Positions 1 through 9,435 of a stretch of DNA of 64,000 bases are shown here, in pieces. The stretch lies in contig JAJZHK010000007.1 of the NCBI GenBank assembly GCA_021804565.1, positions 1 to 64,000 of the forward strand, written 5' to 3'. The position numbers and the translations under genes are program-made. The stretch's first letter is position 1; the number at the start of each line of letters is the position of its first letter. The notes under the pieces were generated by a model. The model was not told the origin of the DNA and did no database searches. It saw only the letters and a list, made by a program, of their open reading frames with translations. Source of the stretch: Pseudomonadota bacterium. Lineage in GTDB: Bacteria; Pseudomonadota; Gammaproteobacteria; Pseudomonadales; Moraxellaceae.

Positions 1-76
1 CCGAACTCAGAAGTGAAACCGCGTCGCGCCGATGGTAGTGTGGCCTTCAGCCATGCGAGAGTAGGTCATCGCCAAG
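1..76 (+). rRNA. rrf: 5S ribosomal RNA, 3' part
   Basis: The first bases carry the conserved 3' half of bacterial 5S rRNA: the CCGAACTCAGAAGTGAAACC block, then GCGCCGATGGTAGTGTGG and ATGCGAGAGTAGGTCATCGCC. The 5' half lies outside the window. The end is set at about 76, where the closing-stem strand TCGCCAAG ends, and may be off by one or two bases. A strong hairpin terminator follows, so this is the end of an rRNA operon running rightward. Confidence 0.95.
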
Positions 77-90
77 TTTTATTCGGAAAA

Positions 91-114
91 CGCCCCAGGC
101 CTGCGCTTGGGGCG
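91..114 (+). terminator. Rho-independent terminator of the rRNA operon
   Basis: A roughly 10-bp stem (arms CGCCCCAGGC and GCTTGGGGCG, one G-T pair) closes a CTGC loop and is followed by TTTT at 115-118. AAAA precedes the stem at 87-90, so it may also work leftward. It lies about 15 bases after the 5S rRNA. Confidence 0.9.
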
Positions 115-162
115 TTTTGCTGTGCGCGGCGCACACCCTGTCAATCACAAGCTGCGCGGCGT

Positions 163-519
163 TCAAGGCGTGTAGGGAGAGGCTTGCTGGGGGATGTTCA
201 GCAGGTAGTGCTTGGACTCCGGGGCGCTCCAGAAGCTGTTCGGGGGCAGGGGGTTGCCGCTGGCGGCCATGCACTGCTCATAGGCGGCGTCATAGATAAA
301 CTGCTGCTTGTGCAGGCTGCGCGTTGCGTCTTGGCTGCTCAGGGTTTGCCGTGCGTAAGAACGGCAGGTCTGCTCTTCCTGGGCAAAATCCTGAGGGGAC
401 TTGCCGGCTGCCGGATAGATCACCACACTGGGCCCCTTGACGGCATGGGCACAGCCGAACAGCAGTAAACTGCCGCACAGGGCCGCGGTCCATACAGTGA
501 ACTTGAGCGCTTGCGCCAT
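163..519 (-). CDS. Small predicted lipoprotein of unknown function
   Basis: A 118-residue protein with a typical lipoprotein signal peptide: a hydrophobic stretch ending in the lipobox LLFGC near residue 23. The mature part has two further cysteines, in EEQTCRSYA and in YEQCMAASGN, the latter resembling the C-terminal end of some glycine-zipper lipoproteins, although no glycine zipper is present here. The ATG at 519 was chosen over longer reading because GAGG lies nine bases upstream and the signal peptide follows directly. It is transcribed leftward, toward the rRNA terminator. Function is not recognised. Confidence 0.7.
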   Translation of the reverse strand: MAQALKFTVWTAALCGSLLLFGCAHAVKGPSVVIYPAAGKSPQDFAQEEQTCRSYARQTLSSQDATRSLHKQQFIYDAAYEQCMAASGNPLPPNSFWSAPESKHYLLNIPQQASPYTP

Positions 520-596
520 GATGCTGGACCTCGAGTTTCTTTTAGTATCCAGCTTTGCCGCATGGCCCGCAAGGGGCTGCGCGGTGCAGACCAGGA

Positions 597-625
597 TGGG
601 CAAGCCGGGCAGGCTCCTTTACAAT
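597..625 (+). promoter_or_regulatory. Candidate promoter of livHMGF
   Basis: TGGGCA at 597-602 and TACAAT at 620-625 are separated by 17 bases, the usual sigma-70 spacing. The -10 box matches at five of six positions and the -35 at four. The livH start codon follows 25 bases later, behind the ribosome-binding site AAGGA. The call is from sequence only. Confidence 0.45.
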
Positions 626-650
626 ACCCCGAGATGAAAAAGGATGATCT

Positions 651-1574
651 ATGAGCGTCTTGCTGCAAGAAGGGATCAACGGCTTGGTGCTGGGTAGTGT
701 CTACGCCTTGATCGCCCTGGGTTATAGCATGGTCTACGGTATCGTCGGTCTGATCAATTTCGCGCATGGCGATGTGGTCATGGTCGGCGCCTTGTCGGCT
801 GCCAGCTGTCTGGCCGCGCTGCTCGGCCTGCATACCCCCTTGTGGCTGGCCCTGCCCCTGGCGGGCCTCGGTGCGCTGGTCGTCTGCATGAGCCTCGGCT
901 GGAGCATCGAGCGGCTGGCTTATCGGCCCTTGCGCCGGGCGCCCCGGCTGGCGCCGCTGATCACCGCCATCGGTGTTTCCATCCTCCTGCAAAACCTCGC
1001 CATCCTGATTTGGGGGCGCGGATTCATCGCCTTGCCGGTGATGTTCTCCAACCAGCCCTGGGTCTGGGCCGGCATACGCATGACGGTGGTGCAAATGGTG
1101 ATCCTTGGCCTCTGCCTGCTCCTGATGGTGGCGCTGTTGTTGCTGATCCACCGCAGCTCCTTCGGACGCATGATGCGGGCGGTGGCACAAAACCCTGAGG
1201 CGGCCCGTCTGATGGGCATCGATGTCGATAGAACCATCGCCCAAGCCTTTGTTCTGGGCTCGGCGCTGGCGGCGCTGGCCGGCTTTATGGTGATGGCCGA
1301 TTACGGCCAAGGTGACGCGAGCATGGGCTTCCGTCTGGGCTTGAAAGCCTTTTCAGCGGCGGTACTCGGCGGCATCGGCAATATCGGCGGGGCGGTGCTG
1401 GGCGGACTGCTTCTGGGCGTGATCGAGAGCGTGGGAGCGGCCTACTTGGCGCCTTTGAGCGGTGGCGTGCTGGGCAGCCAATACGAGGATGTCTTCGCTT
1501 TTATCGTGCTGATCGCCGTCCTCGTCTGGCGTCCCTCCGGCCTGCTGGGGCAGATGCAGGCTGATCGCGCATGA
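651..1574 (+). CDS. livH: Branched-chain amino acid ABC transporter permease LivH
   Basis: One of two inner-membrane permeases of a high-affinity leucine/isoleucine/valine-type ABC importer. The 307-residue protein is hydrophobic throughout, opens with the family-typical INGLVLGSVYALIALGYSMV, and ends in VLVWRPSGLLGQ. The ATG at 651 has AAGGA a suitable distance upstream. It overlaps livM by four bases (ATGA), so the two permeases are translationally coupled. LivH- and LivM-type permeases also serve urea and short-chain amide importers, so the substrate is inferred from family resemblance. No periplasmic binding-protein gene accompanies the operon. Confidence 0.9.
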   Translation: MSVLLQEGINGLVLGSVYALIALGYSMVYGIVGLINFAHGDVVMVGALSAASCLAALLGLHTPLWLALPLAGLGALVVCMSLGWSIERLAYRPLRRAPRLAPLITAIGVSILLQNLAILIWGRGFIALPVMFSNQPWVWAGIRMTVVQMVILGLCLLLMVALLLLIHRSSFGRMMRAVAQNPEAARLMGIDVDRTIAQAFVLGSALAALAGFMVMADYGQGDASMGFRLGLKAFSAAVLGGIGNIGGAVLGGLLLGVIESVGAAYLAPLSGGVLGSQYEDVFAFIVLIAVLVWRPSGLLGQMQADRA

Positions 1575-2587
1575 AGAGAGGACGGCTGTTCTGGGCAGGC
1601 CTGCTCCTGCTCCTTCCTTTTGTGGTCCATGCCCTGCTCGGACCGGCGTGGGTGAGAACGCTCGATTTTGCCCTGCTCTATGCCATGCTCGCCCTGGGCC
1701 TCAACATCGTCGTCGGTTTTGCCGGTCTTTTGGATCTCGGCTACATCGCCTTCTACGCGGTGGGGGCCTATACCTACGCCCTGCTCGATTCGCCGCAACT
1801 GGGCCTGCACTGGCCGAGCCTGTGCGTACTCGCCCTGTGTCCGCTGCTGGCCGCGGCGACGGGTATCGTGCTCGGGGCCCCCACCTTAAAGTTGCGCGGG
1901 GACTATCTGGCCATCGTCACCTTGGGCTTTGGCGAGATCGTGCGTCTGTTCATGAACAACCTCGACCGGCCGATCAACATCACCAATGGCCCCCAGGGCA
2001 TCAGCATGATCGATGCCTTGCATCTGGGCCGCTGGAGCCTGGACCAGGGCCTGAGGATAGGCCCCTGGTCTATCGACGCTGCCGTGGTTTTCTACGTCAT
2101 CGCCTTGCTGGTCTTGGCCCTGATGATCGGCGTGGCCTGGCGTCTGCAGCACTCCCGGCTGGGACGGGCCTGGGTGGCTTTACGCGAAGATGAAATGGCG
2201 GCGGCCGCCATGGGTGTGCCTCGACGTAACACCAAGTTGCTGGCTTTTGCCCTGGGCGCCAGTTTTGGCGGCCTCGCCGGCGGCCTGTTTGCGGCCTTCC
2301 AGGGCTTTGTCAGTCCGGAAAGCTTCTCTTTGATGGAGTCGATCATGGTCTTGTGCATGGTCGTCTTGGGTGGCATGGGACACATCGCCGGTGTCGTGAT
2401 GGGGGCGGTCCTGCTCACCCTGGTCCCCGAGGCCTTGCGTAGCCTGGCGCCGATGATGGGCAGCGCCGTGGCGCCCGAGAATCTGCGTATGCTGGTGTTT
2501 GGCGGCGCCTTGGTCCTGATGATGATCCTGCGACCGCAGGGCTTGTGGCCCTCGCGGCTACGGGCGCGGGAGTGGCGTCATGACTGA
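1571..2587 (+). CDS. livM: Branched-chain amino acid ABC transporter permease LivM
   Basis: Second permease of the Liv-type importer, 338 residues. The N-terminus has a membrane segment followed by LLYAMLALGLNIVVGFAGLL and GYIAFYAVGAYTYALL, the LivM family hallmark; the C-terminal half carries GGLAGGLFAAFQGFVSP and ends in LRPQGLWPSR. Length is typical of the shorter LivM proteins. The start ATG overlaps the livH stop, and the 3' end overlaps livG by eight bases, so the set is one transcript. With LivH it forms the membrane channel driven by LivG and LivF. Confidence 0.9.
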   Translation: MKRGRLFWAGLLLLLPFVVHALLGPAWVRTLDFALLYAMLALGLNIVVGFAGLLDLGYIAFYAVGAYTYALLDSPQLGLHWPSLCVLALCPLLAAATGIVLGAPTLKLRGDYLAIVTLGFGEIVRLFMNNLDRPINITNGPQGISMIDALHLGRWSLDQGLRIGPWSIDAAVVFYVIALLVLALMIGVAWRLQHSRLGRAWVALREDEMAAAAMGVPRRNTKLLAFALGASFGGLAGGLFAAFQGFVSPESFSLMESIMVLCMVVLGGMGHIAGVVMGAVLLTLVPEALRSLAPMMGSAVAPENLRMLVFGGALVLMMILRPQGLWPSRLRAREWRHD

Positions 2588-3347
2588 GGCGCTACGCCTG
2601 CACGGCATCGACAAGCATTTCGGTGGCATCCAGGCTTTGCGCCAGGTCAGCCTGAGCGTTGCGCCGGGCTCGCTCTATGGGATGATCGGCCCCAACGGCG
2701 CTGGCAAAACCACCTTGTTCAACATCATCACCGGTTTTTATCAGGCCGACGCCGGACACCTGCAGCTCTTTGGCCAGGACGTCCCGCTGCAGCAGGGGCC
2801 CGAGCAAAGAGTCGCCCTGGGGGTGGCCCGCACTTTCCAGAATATACGCCTGTTTGCGCAAATGAGCGTGCTCGACAACGTCCTCGTCGGCCGGCACCTG
2901 CACGCACGCACAGGGCTCTGGTCAGCGATCCTGCGTACCCGCGCCTGGCGGGACGACGAACGTCGCCAGCGGGACGTGGCGCAGGCCTGCCTGGCACGTG
3001 TCGGCCTCGCCGCCCGCGCCCAGGACACCGCCGCGGCGCTGTCCTATGGCGAGCAAAGACGCCTGGAGATCGCCCGTGCCTTGGCGACCGAGCCACGCAT
3101 CCTGGCGCTCGATGAGCCGGCTGCAGGCATGAACGAGCGCGAGCGTGAACAGCTGGCGGATCTGCTTTTGGGTTTGCGCCGGGAGGGCCTGACCCTGTTG
3201 CTGATCGAGCATGACATGTGCCTCATCGCCTCTTTGTGCGATCGCGTGCTGGCGCTGGATTTTGGCGAGGTGGTGATCGAAGCCGATCCTGCTAGCGTAC
3301 GCGCGCACCCCCGGGTGATCGCCGCCTATCTGGGGGAGGAGGCATGA
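2580..3347 (+). CDS. livG: Branched-chain amino acid ABC transporter ATPase LivG
   Basis: Cytoplasmic ATP-hydrolysing subunit of the Liv importer, 255 residues. The ABC landmarks are intact: Walker A GPNGAGKTT at 37-45, signature LSYGEQ at 154-159, Walker B ILALDEP at 174-180 and the switch histidine in IEHD at 211. The insert after Walker A with ARTFQNIRLF and the C-terminal HPRVIAAYLGEE are typical of LivG rather than LivF. It overlaps both neighbours (eight bases with livM, four with livF). Confidence 0.93.
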   Translation: MTEALRLHGIDKHFGGIQALRQVSLSVAPGSLYGMIGPNGAGKTTLFNIITGFYQADAGHLQLFGQDVPLQQGPEQRVALGVARTFQNIRLFAQMSVLDNVLVGRHLHARTGLWSAILRTRAWRDDERRQRDVAQACLARVGLAARAQDTAAALSYGEQRRLEIARALATEPRILALDEPAAGMNEREREQLADLLLGLRREGLTLLLIEHDMCLIASLCDRVLALDFGEVVIEADPASVRAHPRVIAAYLGEEA

Positions 3348-4054
3348 GCCTCTTGCAGGTGCAGGACCTGCAGGTGGCATACGGCGGGATAGCCGCGGTG
3401 CGCGGTGTCTCGTTCAGCCTGGCCGCCGGTGAAACACTGGCGCTCATCGGCGCCAATGGCGCGGGTAAAAGCTCTCTGCTCAAGGCCTTGGCCGGACTGA
3501 CGGCGGCCCGCGGGCAGGTGCTCTGGCAGTCCTGCGACTGGGCCGGCCAGCCCGCCCATCAGCGCAAACGGGCCGGACTGGCTCTGGTGCCGGAAGGCCG
3601 TGGCATCTTCGCCGACATGTCGGTGGCCGAGAACCTGCGCCTGGGCGCCTACGGGCGCAAGGACACAGCCGCTGTGGACGCGGAGATGGAGGCGCTGTGC
3701 CGGCGACTGCCGCGCCTGCGCGAGCGCTGGCGGCAACGCGCCGGAACCTTGTCCGGGGGTGAGCAGCAGATGCTGGCGATCGCGCGCGCCTTGCTCGGTC
3801 GGCCGCGCCTGCTCATGCTCGATGAACCGTCCATGGGTCTGGCGCCGATCATGGTGCAGCAGATCTACGAACTCATCGCCGACATCCAGCGCCAGGGGGT
3901 CGCCCTCTTGCTGGTCGAGCAGGCAGCGAGCAGGGCTTTGCGTATCGCGGCTCAGGCTCTGGTGCTGGAACAGGGACGTGTCGTCCTGTCCGGCACCGGT
4001 CTGGAACTGGCGGGTGACGAGCGGGTTCGCCAGGCCTACCTGGGTGGGGACTGA
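3344..4054 (+). CDS. livF: Branched-chain amino acid ABC transporter ATPase LivF
   Basis: Second ATPase of the Liv importer, 236 residues. Walker A is GANGAGKSS at 36-44, the signature LSGGEQ at 136-141 and Walker B LLMLDEP at 156-162. The LVPEGRGIFADMSVAENL segment and SMGLAPIMV after Walker B are hallmarks of LivF. It is the last gene of the operon and its start overlaps the livG stop by four bases. The importer would need a substrate-binding protein encoded elsewhere. Confidence 0.93.
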   Translation: MSLLQVQDLQVAYGGIAAVRGVSFSLAAGETLALIGANGAGKSSLLKALAGLTAARGQVLWQSCDWAGQPAHQRKRAGLALVPEGRGIFADMSVAENLRLGAYGRKDTAAVDAEMEALCRRLPRLRERWRQRAGTLSGGEQQMLAIARALLGRPRLLMLDEPSMGLAPIMVQQIYELIADIQRQGVALLLVEQAASRALRIAAQALVLEQGRVVLSGTGLELAGDERVRQAYLGGD

Positions 4055-4071
4055 TCTGGTGCGAGTCTGCG

Positions 4072-4080
4072 TGCTATCAT
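4072..4080 (+). promoter_or_regulatory. Candidate extended -10 promoter of the sugar-nucleotide cluster
   Basis: TGCTATCAT reads as an extended -10 element (TG, one base, then TATCAT, five of six matching TATAAT). It lies 34 bases before the chosen tviB start, between livF and tviB. No convincing -35 box is found 16-18 bases upstream, as allowed for extended -10 promoters. The same form appears at 43643, 43689 and, weaker, at 42178 and 59778. Confidence 0.4.
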
Positions 4081-4114
4081 GCCGCCCAAGTTATGCGATG
4101 AGCAGGAGTTCCTG

Positions 4115-5407
4115 ATGGATGGCACCTCGCCATGTGTTGGCGTCATAGGTCTGGGTTATGTCGGACTGCCTTTGGCCCTGGCTTTTGGTCGTGTTCTCGA
4201 GACGGTGGGTTTCGATATCAGTGCCAGCAAACTGGCCTCTTACCGGCAGGGTATCGATCCCACCGGAGAGATGAGCTGTGCCCAGATGCAGGCGGCGACA
4301 CGCCTGCGCTATAGCCATGACCCCAGCGCCCTGGCCGGCTGTGATTTCCTCGTGGTGGCGGTTCCCACCCCGGTCGATGCGGCGCATCAGCCGGATTTGA
4401 CCCCGGTGATCAAGGCCAGCGAGGCGATCGCCCCTTATCTCAAACCCGGTGTGGTCGTCATCTATGAGTCGACCGTCTACCCCGGGGTGACCGAAGACAT
4501 CTGCGTCCCGGTGCTCGAGCGTGGCTCTGGCAAGCGTCGTGGTCAGGACTTCTTCATGGGCTATTCGCCGGAGCGCATCAATCCTGGCGATCACGAGCAT
4601 AGGCTGGAGACCATCGTCAAGGTGGTCTCCGGGGAGGATGCGGCGACCCTCGACAAGGTCGCCTGGCTCTACAGTCAGGTGGTCAGCGCCGGCGTTTACC
4701 GGGCCTCCTCGATACGTGTCGCGGAAGCCGCCAAGGTCATCGAAAACACCCAGCGCGATGTCAATATCGCCTTGATCAATGAACTGGCGCTGATTTTTCA
4801 CAAGCTTGGCATCGATACCCGTGAGGTGCTGGATGCGGCGGCGACCAAGTGGAACTTTTTGCCCTTCAGCCCTGGTTTGGTGGGCGGCCACTGCATAGGC
4901 GTCGATCCCTACTATCTGACCTACAAGGCCCAGGAGGTGGGGTATCACCCGGAGGTGATCCTCGCCGGGCGGCGTATCAACGACGGTATGGGCGCCTACA
5001 TTGCCGAGCAGACGGTCAAGAAGATCATCCAGGCGGGCCTGCCGGTTAAGGATGCGCCTGTTCTGGTGATGGGGCTGACCTTCAAGGAAAACTGCGCCGA
5101 TACCCGCAACACCCGTGTCGTTGACATCGTCCGTGAACTGGCCGATTACGGCGCCCGCGTGCAGGTCTGGGACCCGGTGGCCGACCCTGAAGAGGTTCGC
5201 CATGAGTATGGGCTGGAGCTGCAGGACTGGCGTGGCACACAAGCTTATGTGGCGGTGGTGGCCGCGGTGGCGCACACCCAGGTGCGCGCTATCGATATCG
5301 ATGAGCTGGCGACGGCCAGTCATCGTGGCGCCCCTTTCATGGATGTGAAAGCGGCGTTCTCGGGTGAGCGCTTGAGCGCTGCCGGTTTTTCGCTATGGCG
5401 GCTTTGA
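4115..5407 (+). CDS. tviB: TviB/WbpA-like UDP-N-acetylhexosamine 6-dehydrogenase
   Basis: An NAD-dependent nucleotide-sugar dehydrogenase of 430 residues. It closely resembles TviB, which oxidises UDP-N-acetylglucosamine to UDP-N-acetylglucosaminuronic acid for Vi-type and O-antigen glycans. The NAD motif GLGYVG is at 12-17, and the catalytic cysteine is C260 in GGHCIGVDPYYL, with the TviB-type context YHPEVILAGRRIND after it. KVIENTQRDVNIALINELA is also conserved. The ATG at 4115 is preferred over a longer reading from 4079 because AGGAG precedes it by six bases. It heads a cluster with an epimerase, pgi and ugd. Exact substrate (GlcNAc or GalNAc form) is inferred. Confidence 0.88.
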   Translation: MDGTSPCVGVIGLGYVGLPLALAFGRVLETVGFDISASKLASYRQGIDPTGEMSCAQMQAATRLRYSHDPSALAGCDFLVVAVPTPVDAAHQPDLTPVIKASEAIAPYLKPGVVVIYESTVYPGVTEDICVPVLERGSGKRRGQDFFMGYSPERINPGDHEHRLETIVKVVSGEDAATLDKVAWLYSQVVSAGVYRASSIRVAEAAKVIENTQRDVNIALINELALIFHKLGIDTREVLDAAATKWNFLPFSPGLVGGHCIGVDPYYLTYKAQEVGYHPEVILAGRRINDGMGAYIAEQTVKKIIQAGLPVKDAPVLVMGLTFKENCADTRNTRVVDIVRELADYGARVQVWDPVADPEEVRHEYGLELQDWRGTQAYVAVVAAVAHTQVRAIDIDELATASHRGAPFMDVKAAFSGERLSAAGFSLWRL

Positions 5408-5443
5408 CGTGGATGAAGATCATCGCTTGGGGATGGTAGGCTT

Positions 5444-6451
5444 ATGAAAATACTGGTCACGGGTGCCGCAGGCTTCATAGGCTCGCATCTGGCTTTGCGT
5501 TTGCTGGCACGCGGCGATGAAGTCGTCGGCCTCGACAATATGAATGACTATTACGATGTCCGTCTCAAGCAGGCACGTCTGGACCGCCTGACACCGCAGA
5601 CCGGCTTTCGTTTTATCCATGCCGACATCGCTGACCGCGCCGGCATGGCGGCCCTGTTTGCGCGCGAAGGCTTTGACAAGGTGGTCAATCTGGCGGCGCA
5701 GGCCGGTGTGCGTTACTCCCTGCAGAACCCGCACGCTTACGTCGATAGCAATATCGTCGGGTTCGTCAATATTCTCGAAGGCTGCCGGCACCACGGTGTC
5801 CAGCATCTGGTCTATGCATCGAGCAGTTCGGTCTACGGGGCCAACGAAACCCTGCCATTTTCCGTGCATGACAATGTCGATCATCCGCTGTCGCTCTACG
5901 CTGCCAGCAAAAAAGCCAATGAGCTGATGGCCCACACCTACAGCCATCTCTACGGTTTGCCGACCACCGGGCTGCGCTTTTTTACCGTCTACGGGCCCTG
6001 GGGACGCCCCGACATGGCCCTGTTTTTGTTCACCAAGGCCATCCTCGCCGGTGAGACCATCGATGTCTTCAATCATGGTCATCACCGGCGTGACTTTACC
6101 TATGTCGATGACATCGTCGAGGGGGTCATACGCACCCTCGATCACGTGGCGCAGGGCAATCCGCAGTGGAGCGGTACCGCGCCAGATCCGGCCACCTCGC
6201 GGGCGCCCTGGCGGGTTTACAACATCGGCAACCATCGCCCTGTAGAGCTGCTCGAGTATATTCGCCTGATCGAGCAGGCCATCGGACGCCAGGCCAGCTT
6301 GCGCCTGCTGCCCTTGCAGCCTGGCGATGTTCCCGATACCCATGCCGATGTACAGGCACTCATGGATGATGTGGGCTATGTTCCGGCGACGCCGGTTGAG
6401 AAAGGAATCCAAAATTTTGTGGACTGGTACCGTGCCTACTATGGCGTATGA
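5444..6451 (+). CDS. UDP-glucuronate 4-epimerase family protein
   Basis: A short-chain dehydrogenase-type nucleotide-sugar epimerase of 335 residues. The Rossmann motif GAAGFIG is at 7-13 and the catalytic pair is Y152/K156 in YAASKK, with the serine-rich ASSSSVYG before it. [17 protein letters not shown] and [25 protein letters not shown] are typical of the CapI/LspL group that interconverts UDP-glucuronate and UDP-galacturonate. The neighbouring ugd would supply its substrate. The distinction from UDP-GlcNAc 4-epimerases rests on family resemblance. Its last 11 bases overlap pgi. Confidence 0.85.
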   Translation: MKILVTGAAGFIGSHLALRLLARGDEVVGLDNMNDYYDVRLKQARLDRLTPQTGFRFIHADIADRAGMAALFAREGFDKVVNLAAQAGVRYSLQNPHAYVDSNIVGFVNILEGCRHHGVQHLVYASSSSVYGANETLPFSVHDNVDHPLSLYAASKKANELMAHTYSHLYGLPTTGLRFFTVYGPWGRPDMALFLFTKAILAGETIDVFNHGHHRRDFTYVDDIVEGVIRTLDHVAQGNPQWSGTAPDPATSRAPWRVYNIGNHRPVELLEYIRLIEQAIGRQASLRLLPLQPGDVPDTHADVQALMDDVGYVPATPVEKGIQNFVDWYRAYYGV

Positions 6452-8084
6452 GAAGGCCCTGACGAGCCTGGGTCGTGAACGAGAGCGTTTGCGGGATTTT
6501 TCTATGCGCGCAGCCCTGGAGGACGATCCTCAGCGGGTGCAGCGTTATGCCCTGGAAGGCGCCGGCCTGTTCGCGGATTTTTCTCGACACCGGATCGATG
6601 ATCAGGTTCTGGCACAACTCGAGGCCTATGGCCGTGTCCGTGGTATGGCGCAAGCGCTCGATGACCTGCAGGCCGGACGGGTGGTCAATGCCAGCGAGCA
6701 TCAGGCGGCCCACCACCTGGCCTTGCGCGACCTCAGCGCGATGACCGCGGACGTCGAAGCGCGTGCGCAGGTTGTACGGCAGCGTCAGGCGATGTTCCGT
6801 CTGCTCGAGGATCTGCGTCAGGGGCAGCGGCGTGGCGCGCGTGGCGCCCGTATCGATACCCTGATCAATATCGGTGTCGGCGGCTCTGATCTGGGCGCGG
6901 CGATGGCGGTCGAGGCCTTACGGCGATTCGATACCGGCGATTTCAAGGTCCACTTCATCAGTTCTATCGATGGTGTGGCGGTGCGCGAACTGCTGCCGCG
7001 CCTGGATTTTGATCGCTGCCTGTTCATCATGGCCTCGAAGTCGTTTACGACCATCGACGCCTGGGCCAATCTGCAGCGTATCCGCGAGGCGATGCGCGCA
7101 GCCGGCTACCAGGACAGTGAAATGGCGCAGCACCTGGCGGGCATTTCGGCGCACCCCGAGCGCATGCAGGCCGCCGGCATTCCCGAGCCCTTGCAACTGC
7201 ATATCCTGCCGACCATCGGCGGTCGCTTCAGCATCGCCTCCAGCATGGGCCTGGTTCTTGCGGCGAGTCTCGGTGAACAAGGCTATATGCGGTTTTTGGC
7301 GGGCATGCACGCTATGGACCGGCATGTGCTCCACCACGCCGAGCGCAGCCTGGCCGGACGCATGGCCCTGCTGTCGTGGTGGTACGTCGAGTTCTGGCAA
7401 GCGCAGGCCCATGCCGTGCTGCCTTATCATCAAAGCCTGCAGCATTTCCCCAAATACCTGACCCAGCTGGAGATGGAAAGTCTCGGCAAGTCCTGTGATC
7501 CGCAGGGCCAGGCCATCGCCCATGCCGGTCAGGTGATCCTGGGGGATGTCGGTAGCAACGCTCAGCACGCTTTCATGCAGTTGCTGCATCAGGGCACACA
7601 CTGTATTCCTGCCGACATCATCGCTTGCGCGCGCATGCCCGAAGCCCATGCCCATCAGGCTGACCTCAACCTGGCCAATGCCCTGGCCCAGGGACGGGCT
7701 TTGGCCTTCGGCTACAGCCTGGAGGAAGCGCGGCGCGAGTTTCCTCATGAATCGGCCGCCTGCTGGCAGTGTCGGGTGCACCCGGGCAACCGTCCGAGCA
7801 CCACCCTGCTGCTGCCAGAACTGACCCCGGAGAGTCTGGGGGCCCTGATCGCGCTCTATGAGCACAAGACCTTTCTGCAGGCGCAGCTGTGGGGGGTCAA
7901 CCCCTTTGATCAAATGGGGGTCGAACTGGGCAAGCGACTGGCCAAACCGCTGGTGGGGATGCTGGCAGGTGAGGCGTCGATGACGACGTTGGATGCATCG
8001 ACCCGGACCTTGCTCGAGCACATCATTTGCCGTCGCCGCGCCGGGGACGCTCCACGGGATAAAGACTTTAAGGTAGGCCTATGA
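6441..8084 (+). CDS. pgi: Glucose-6-phosphate isomerase
   Basis: Interconverts glucose-6-phosphate and fructose-6-phosphate in the cytoplasm. The 547-residue length is that of standard Pgi. Conserved pieces include [49 protein letters not shown], the [11 protein letters not shown] segment and [12 protein letters not shown] near the C-terminus. The ATG at 6441 fits family length; it lies inside the epimerase gene, giving an 11-base overlap. The location between nucleotide-sugar genes suggests a role in feeding hexose phosphates into glycan precursors as well as glycolysis. The next gene starts within its stop codon. Confidence 0.95.
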   Translation: MAYEKALTSLGRERERLRDFSMRAALEDDPQRVQRYALEGAGLFADFSRHRIDDQVLAQLEAYGRVRGMAQALDDLQAGRVVNASEHQAAHHLALRDLSAMTADVEARAQVVRQRQAMFRLLEDLRQGQRRGARGARIDTLINIGVGGSDLGAAMAVEALRRFDTGDFKVHFISSIDGVAVRELLPRLDFDRCLFIMASKSFTTIDAWANLQRIREAMRAAGYQDSEMAQHLAGISAHPERMQAAGIPEPLQLHILPTIGGRFSIASSMGLVLAASLGEQGYMRFLAGMHAMDRHVLHHAERSLAGRMALLSWWYVEFWQAQAHAVLPYHQSLQHFPKYLTQLEMESLGKSCDPQGQAIAHAGQVILGDVGSNAQHAFMQLLHQGTHCIPADIIACARMPEAHAHQADLNLANALAQGRALAFGYSLEEARREFPHESAACWQCRVHPGNRPSTTLLLPELTPESLGALIALYEHKTFLQAQLWGVNPFDQMGVELGKRLAKPLVGMLAGEASMTTLDASTRTLLEHIICRRRAGDAPRDKDFKVGL

Positions 8085-9406
8085 AGCTGGTCGTGATTGG
8101 TACAGGCTATGTCGGCTTGGTGACGGGGGCCTGCTTTGCTGAAATGGGCAATGAAGTCGTCTGTGTCGACAAAGATGTCGCCAAGGTGAGCGCTCTACGA
8201 CAAGGCAAGATTCCCATCTATGAGCCCGGCCTGGAGACCATGGTGCGTGATAACGCCCAGGCCGGGCGCCTGAGTTTTGCCACGCAACTGGCCTCATCCT
8301 TGCCGGGTGCGAGCATGGCCTTCATCGCCGTCGGGACGCCCAGCGGCGCGGATGGTCGAGCCGATCTCAGCCAGGTGCTGGCGGTGGCCGCCGAGATCGG
8401 TCAGACCATGCAGGAAGCGCTGCTGGTGGTCAACAAGTCGACGGTGCCGGTGGGTACCGGCGACCAGGTCAGCGCTATTCTGGCCGAGGCGCTGCGCCGC
8501 CGTGGCCTGGATCTGCCGGTCGAGGTGGCGAGCAACCCTGAGTTCCTCAAAGAAGGCGCCGCCATCGATGACTTCATGCGTCCTGATCGCATCATCGTCG
8601 GGACCGAACAGCCGCGTGCACGTGCCCTGATGGAGACGCTTTATGCCCCGTTCATGCGCAATCATCACAAACTGATGTTCATGGGCCGGCGTGACGCCGA
8701 ACTATGCAAGTATGCGGCCAATGCCATGCTGGCGACGAAGATCTCGTTCATCAATGAGATGGCCCTGCTGGCCGAGTCCCTGGGCGCAGACATCGAGCAG
8801 GTGCGCCAGGGCATAGGCGCCGATCAGCGTATCGGTTACCACTTCATCTATCCTGGCTGCGGTTATGGCGGCTCCTGCTTCCCTAAAGACGTCAAGGCCA
8901 TCCTGGCGATGGCCAAGGACGCCGGCTTGCAGGCCAGCGTGATGGAGGCGGTCGAGGCGCGCAATCAGGCGCAGAAGGATCGCCTTTTTGAGAAATTGCA
9001 GGCGGTGCTCGGTGATCTGTCACAGCGGCGTATCGCGGTTTGGGGTTTGGCTTTCAAGCCGGGAACCGATGATATACGCGAAGCGCCGGCCAGCCGTCTT
9101 TTGCAGCAGTTGCTGCACGCTGGAGCGCAGGTCTTCGCCCATGATCCGGTGGCGATGGAAAACTCGGCCCAGGAGTTTTCTGCAGCCTGTGCGACGGGTC
9201 AGCTCAGCCATGTCGACGATCCTTACGCCGCGCTGGTCGACGCCGATGCTCTGGTGCTGGTGACCGAGTGGAAGCCTTATCGACAACCCGATTTTCTGCG
9301 CATACGTCAGCTTTTGCGTACGCCGCTGATCATCGATGGGCGTAATTTGTACCCTCCGGCCAGCTTGCGGGAGCAGGGCTTCATTTACCATGGCATAGGT
9401 CGCTGA
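8081..9406 (+). CDS. ugd: UDP-glucose 6-dehydrogenase
   Basis: Oxidises UDP-glucose to UDP-glucuronate using two NAD molecules. The 441-residue protein starts with the NAD motif GTGYVG at 7-12. It has the catalytic cysteine C266 in [13 protein letters not shown], the conserved [19 protein letters not shown] helix, and the UDP-binding C-terminal domain with [16 protein letters not shown]. The ATG overlaps the pgi stop (ATGA). Its product is the presumed substrate of the epimerase two genes upstream. Confidence 0.95.
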   Translation: MKLVVIGTGYVGLVTGACFAEMGNEVVCVDKDVAKVSALRQGKIPIYEPGLETMVRDNAQAGRLSFATQLASSLPGASMAFIAVGTPSGADGRADLSQVLAVAAEIGQTMQEALLVVNKSTVPVGTGDQVSAILAEALRRRGLDLPVEVASNPEFLKEGAAIDDFMRPDRIIVGTEQPRARALMETLYAPFMRNHHKLMFMGRRDAELCKYAANAMLATKISFINEMALLAESLGADIEQVRQGIGADQRIGYHFIYPGCGYGGSCFPKDVKAILAMAKDAGLQASVMEAVEARNQAQKDRLFEKLQAVLGDLSQRRIAVWGLAFKPGTDDIREAPASRLLQQLLHAGAQVFAHDPVAMENSAQEFSAACATGQLSHVDDPYAALVDADALVLVTEWKPYRQPDFLRIRQLLRTPLIIDGRNLYPPASLREQGFIYHGIGR

Positions 9407-9435
9407 GCGGACCACGCGGCGATTTCGAGGATTTT

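Noticed and set aside
420-1310. Long leftward reading frame of 296 codons antisense to livH
   Set aside because: Glutamine/histidine-rich shadow of a GC-rich gene; livH is clearly the real gene.
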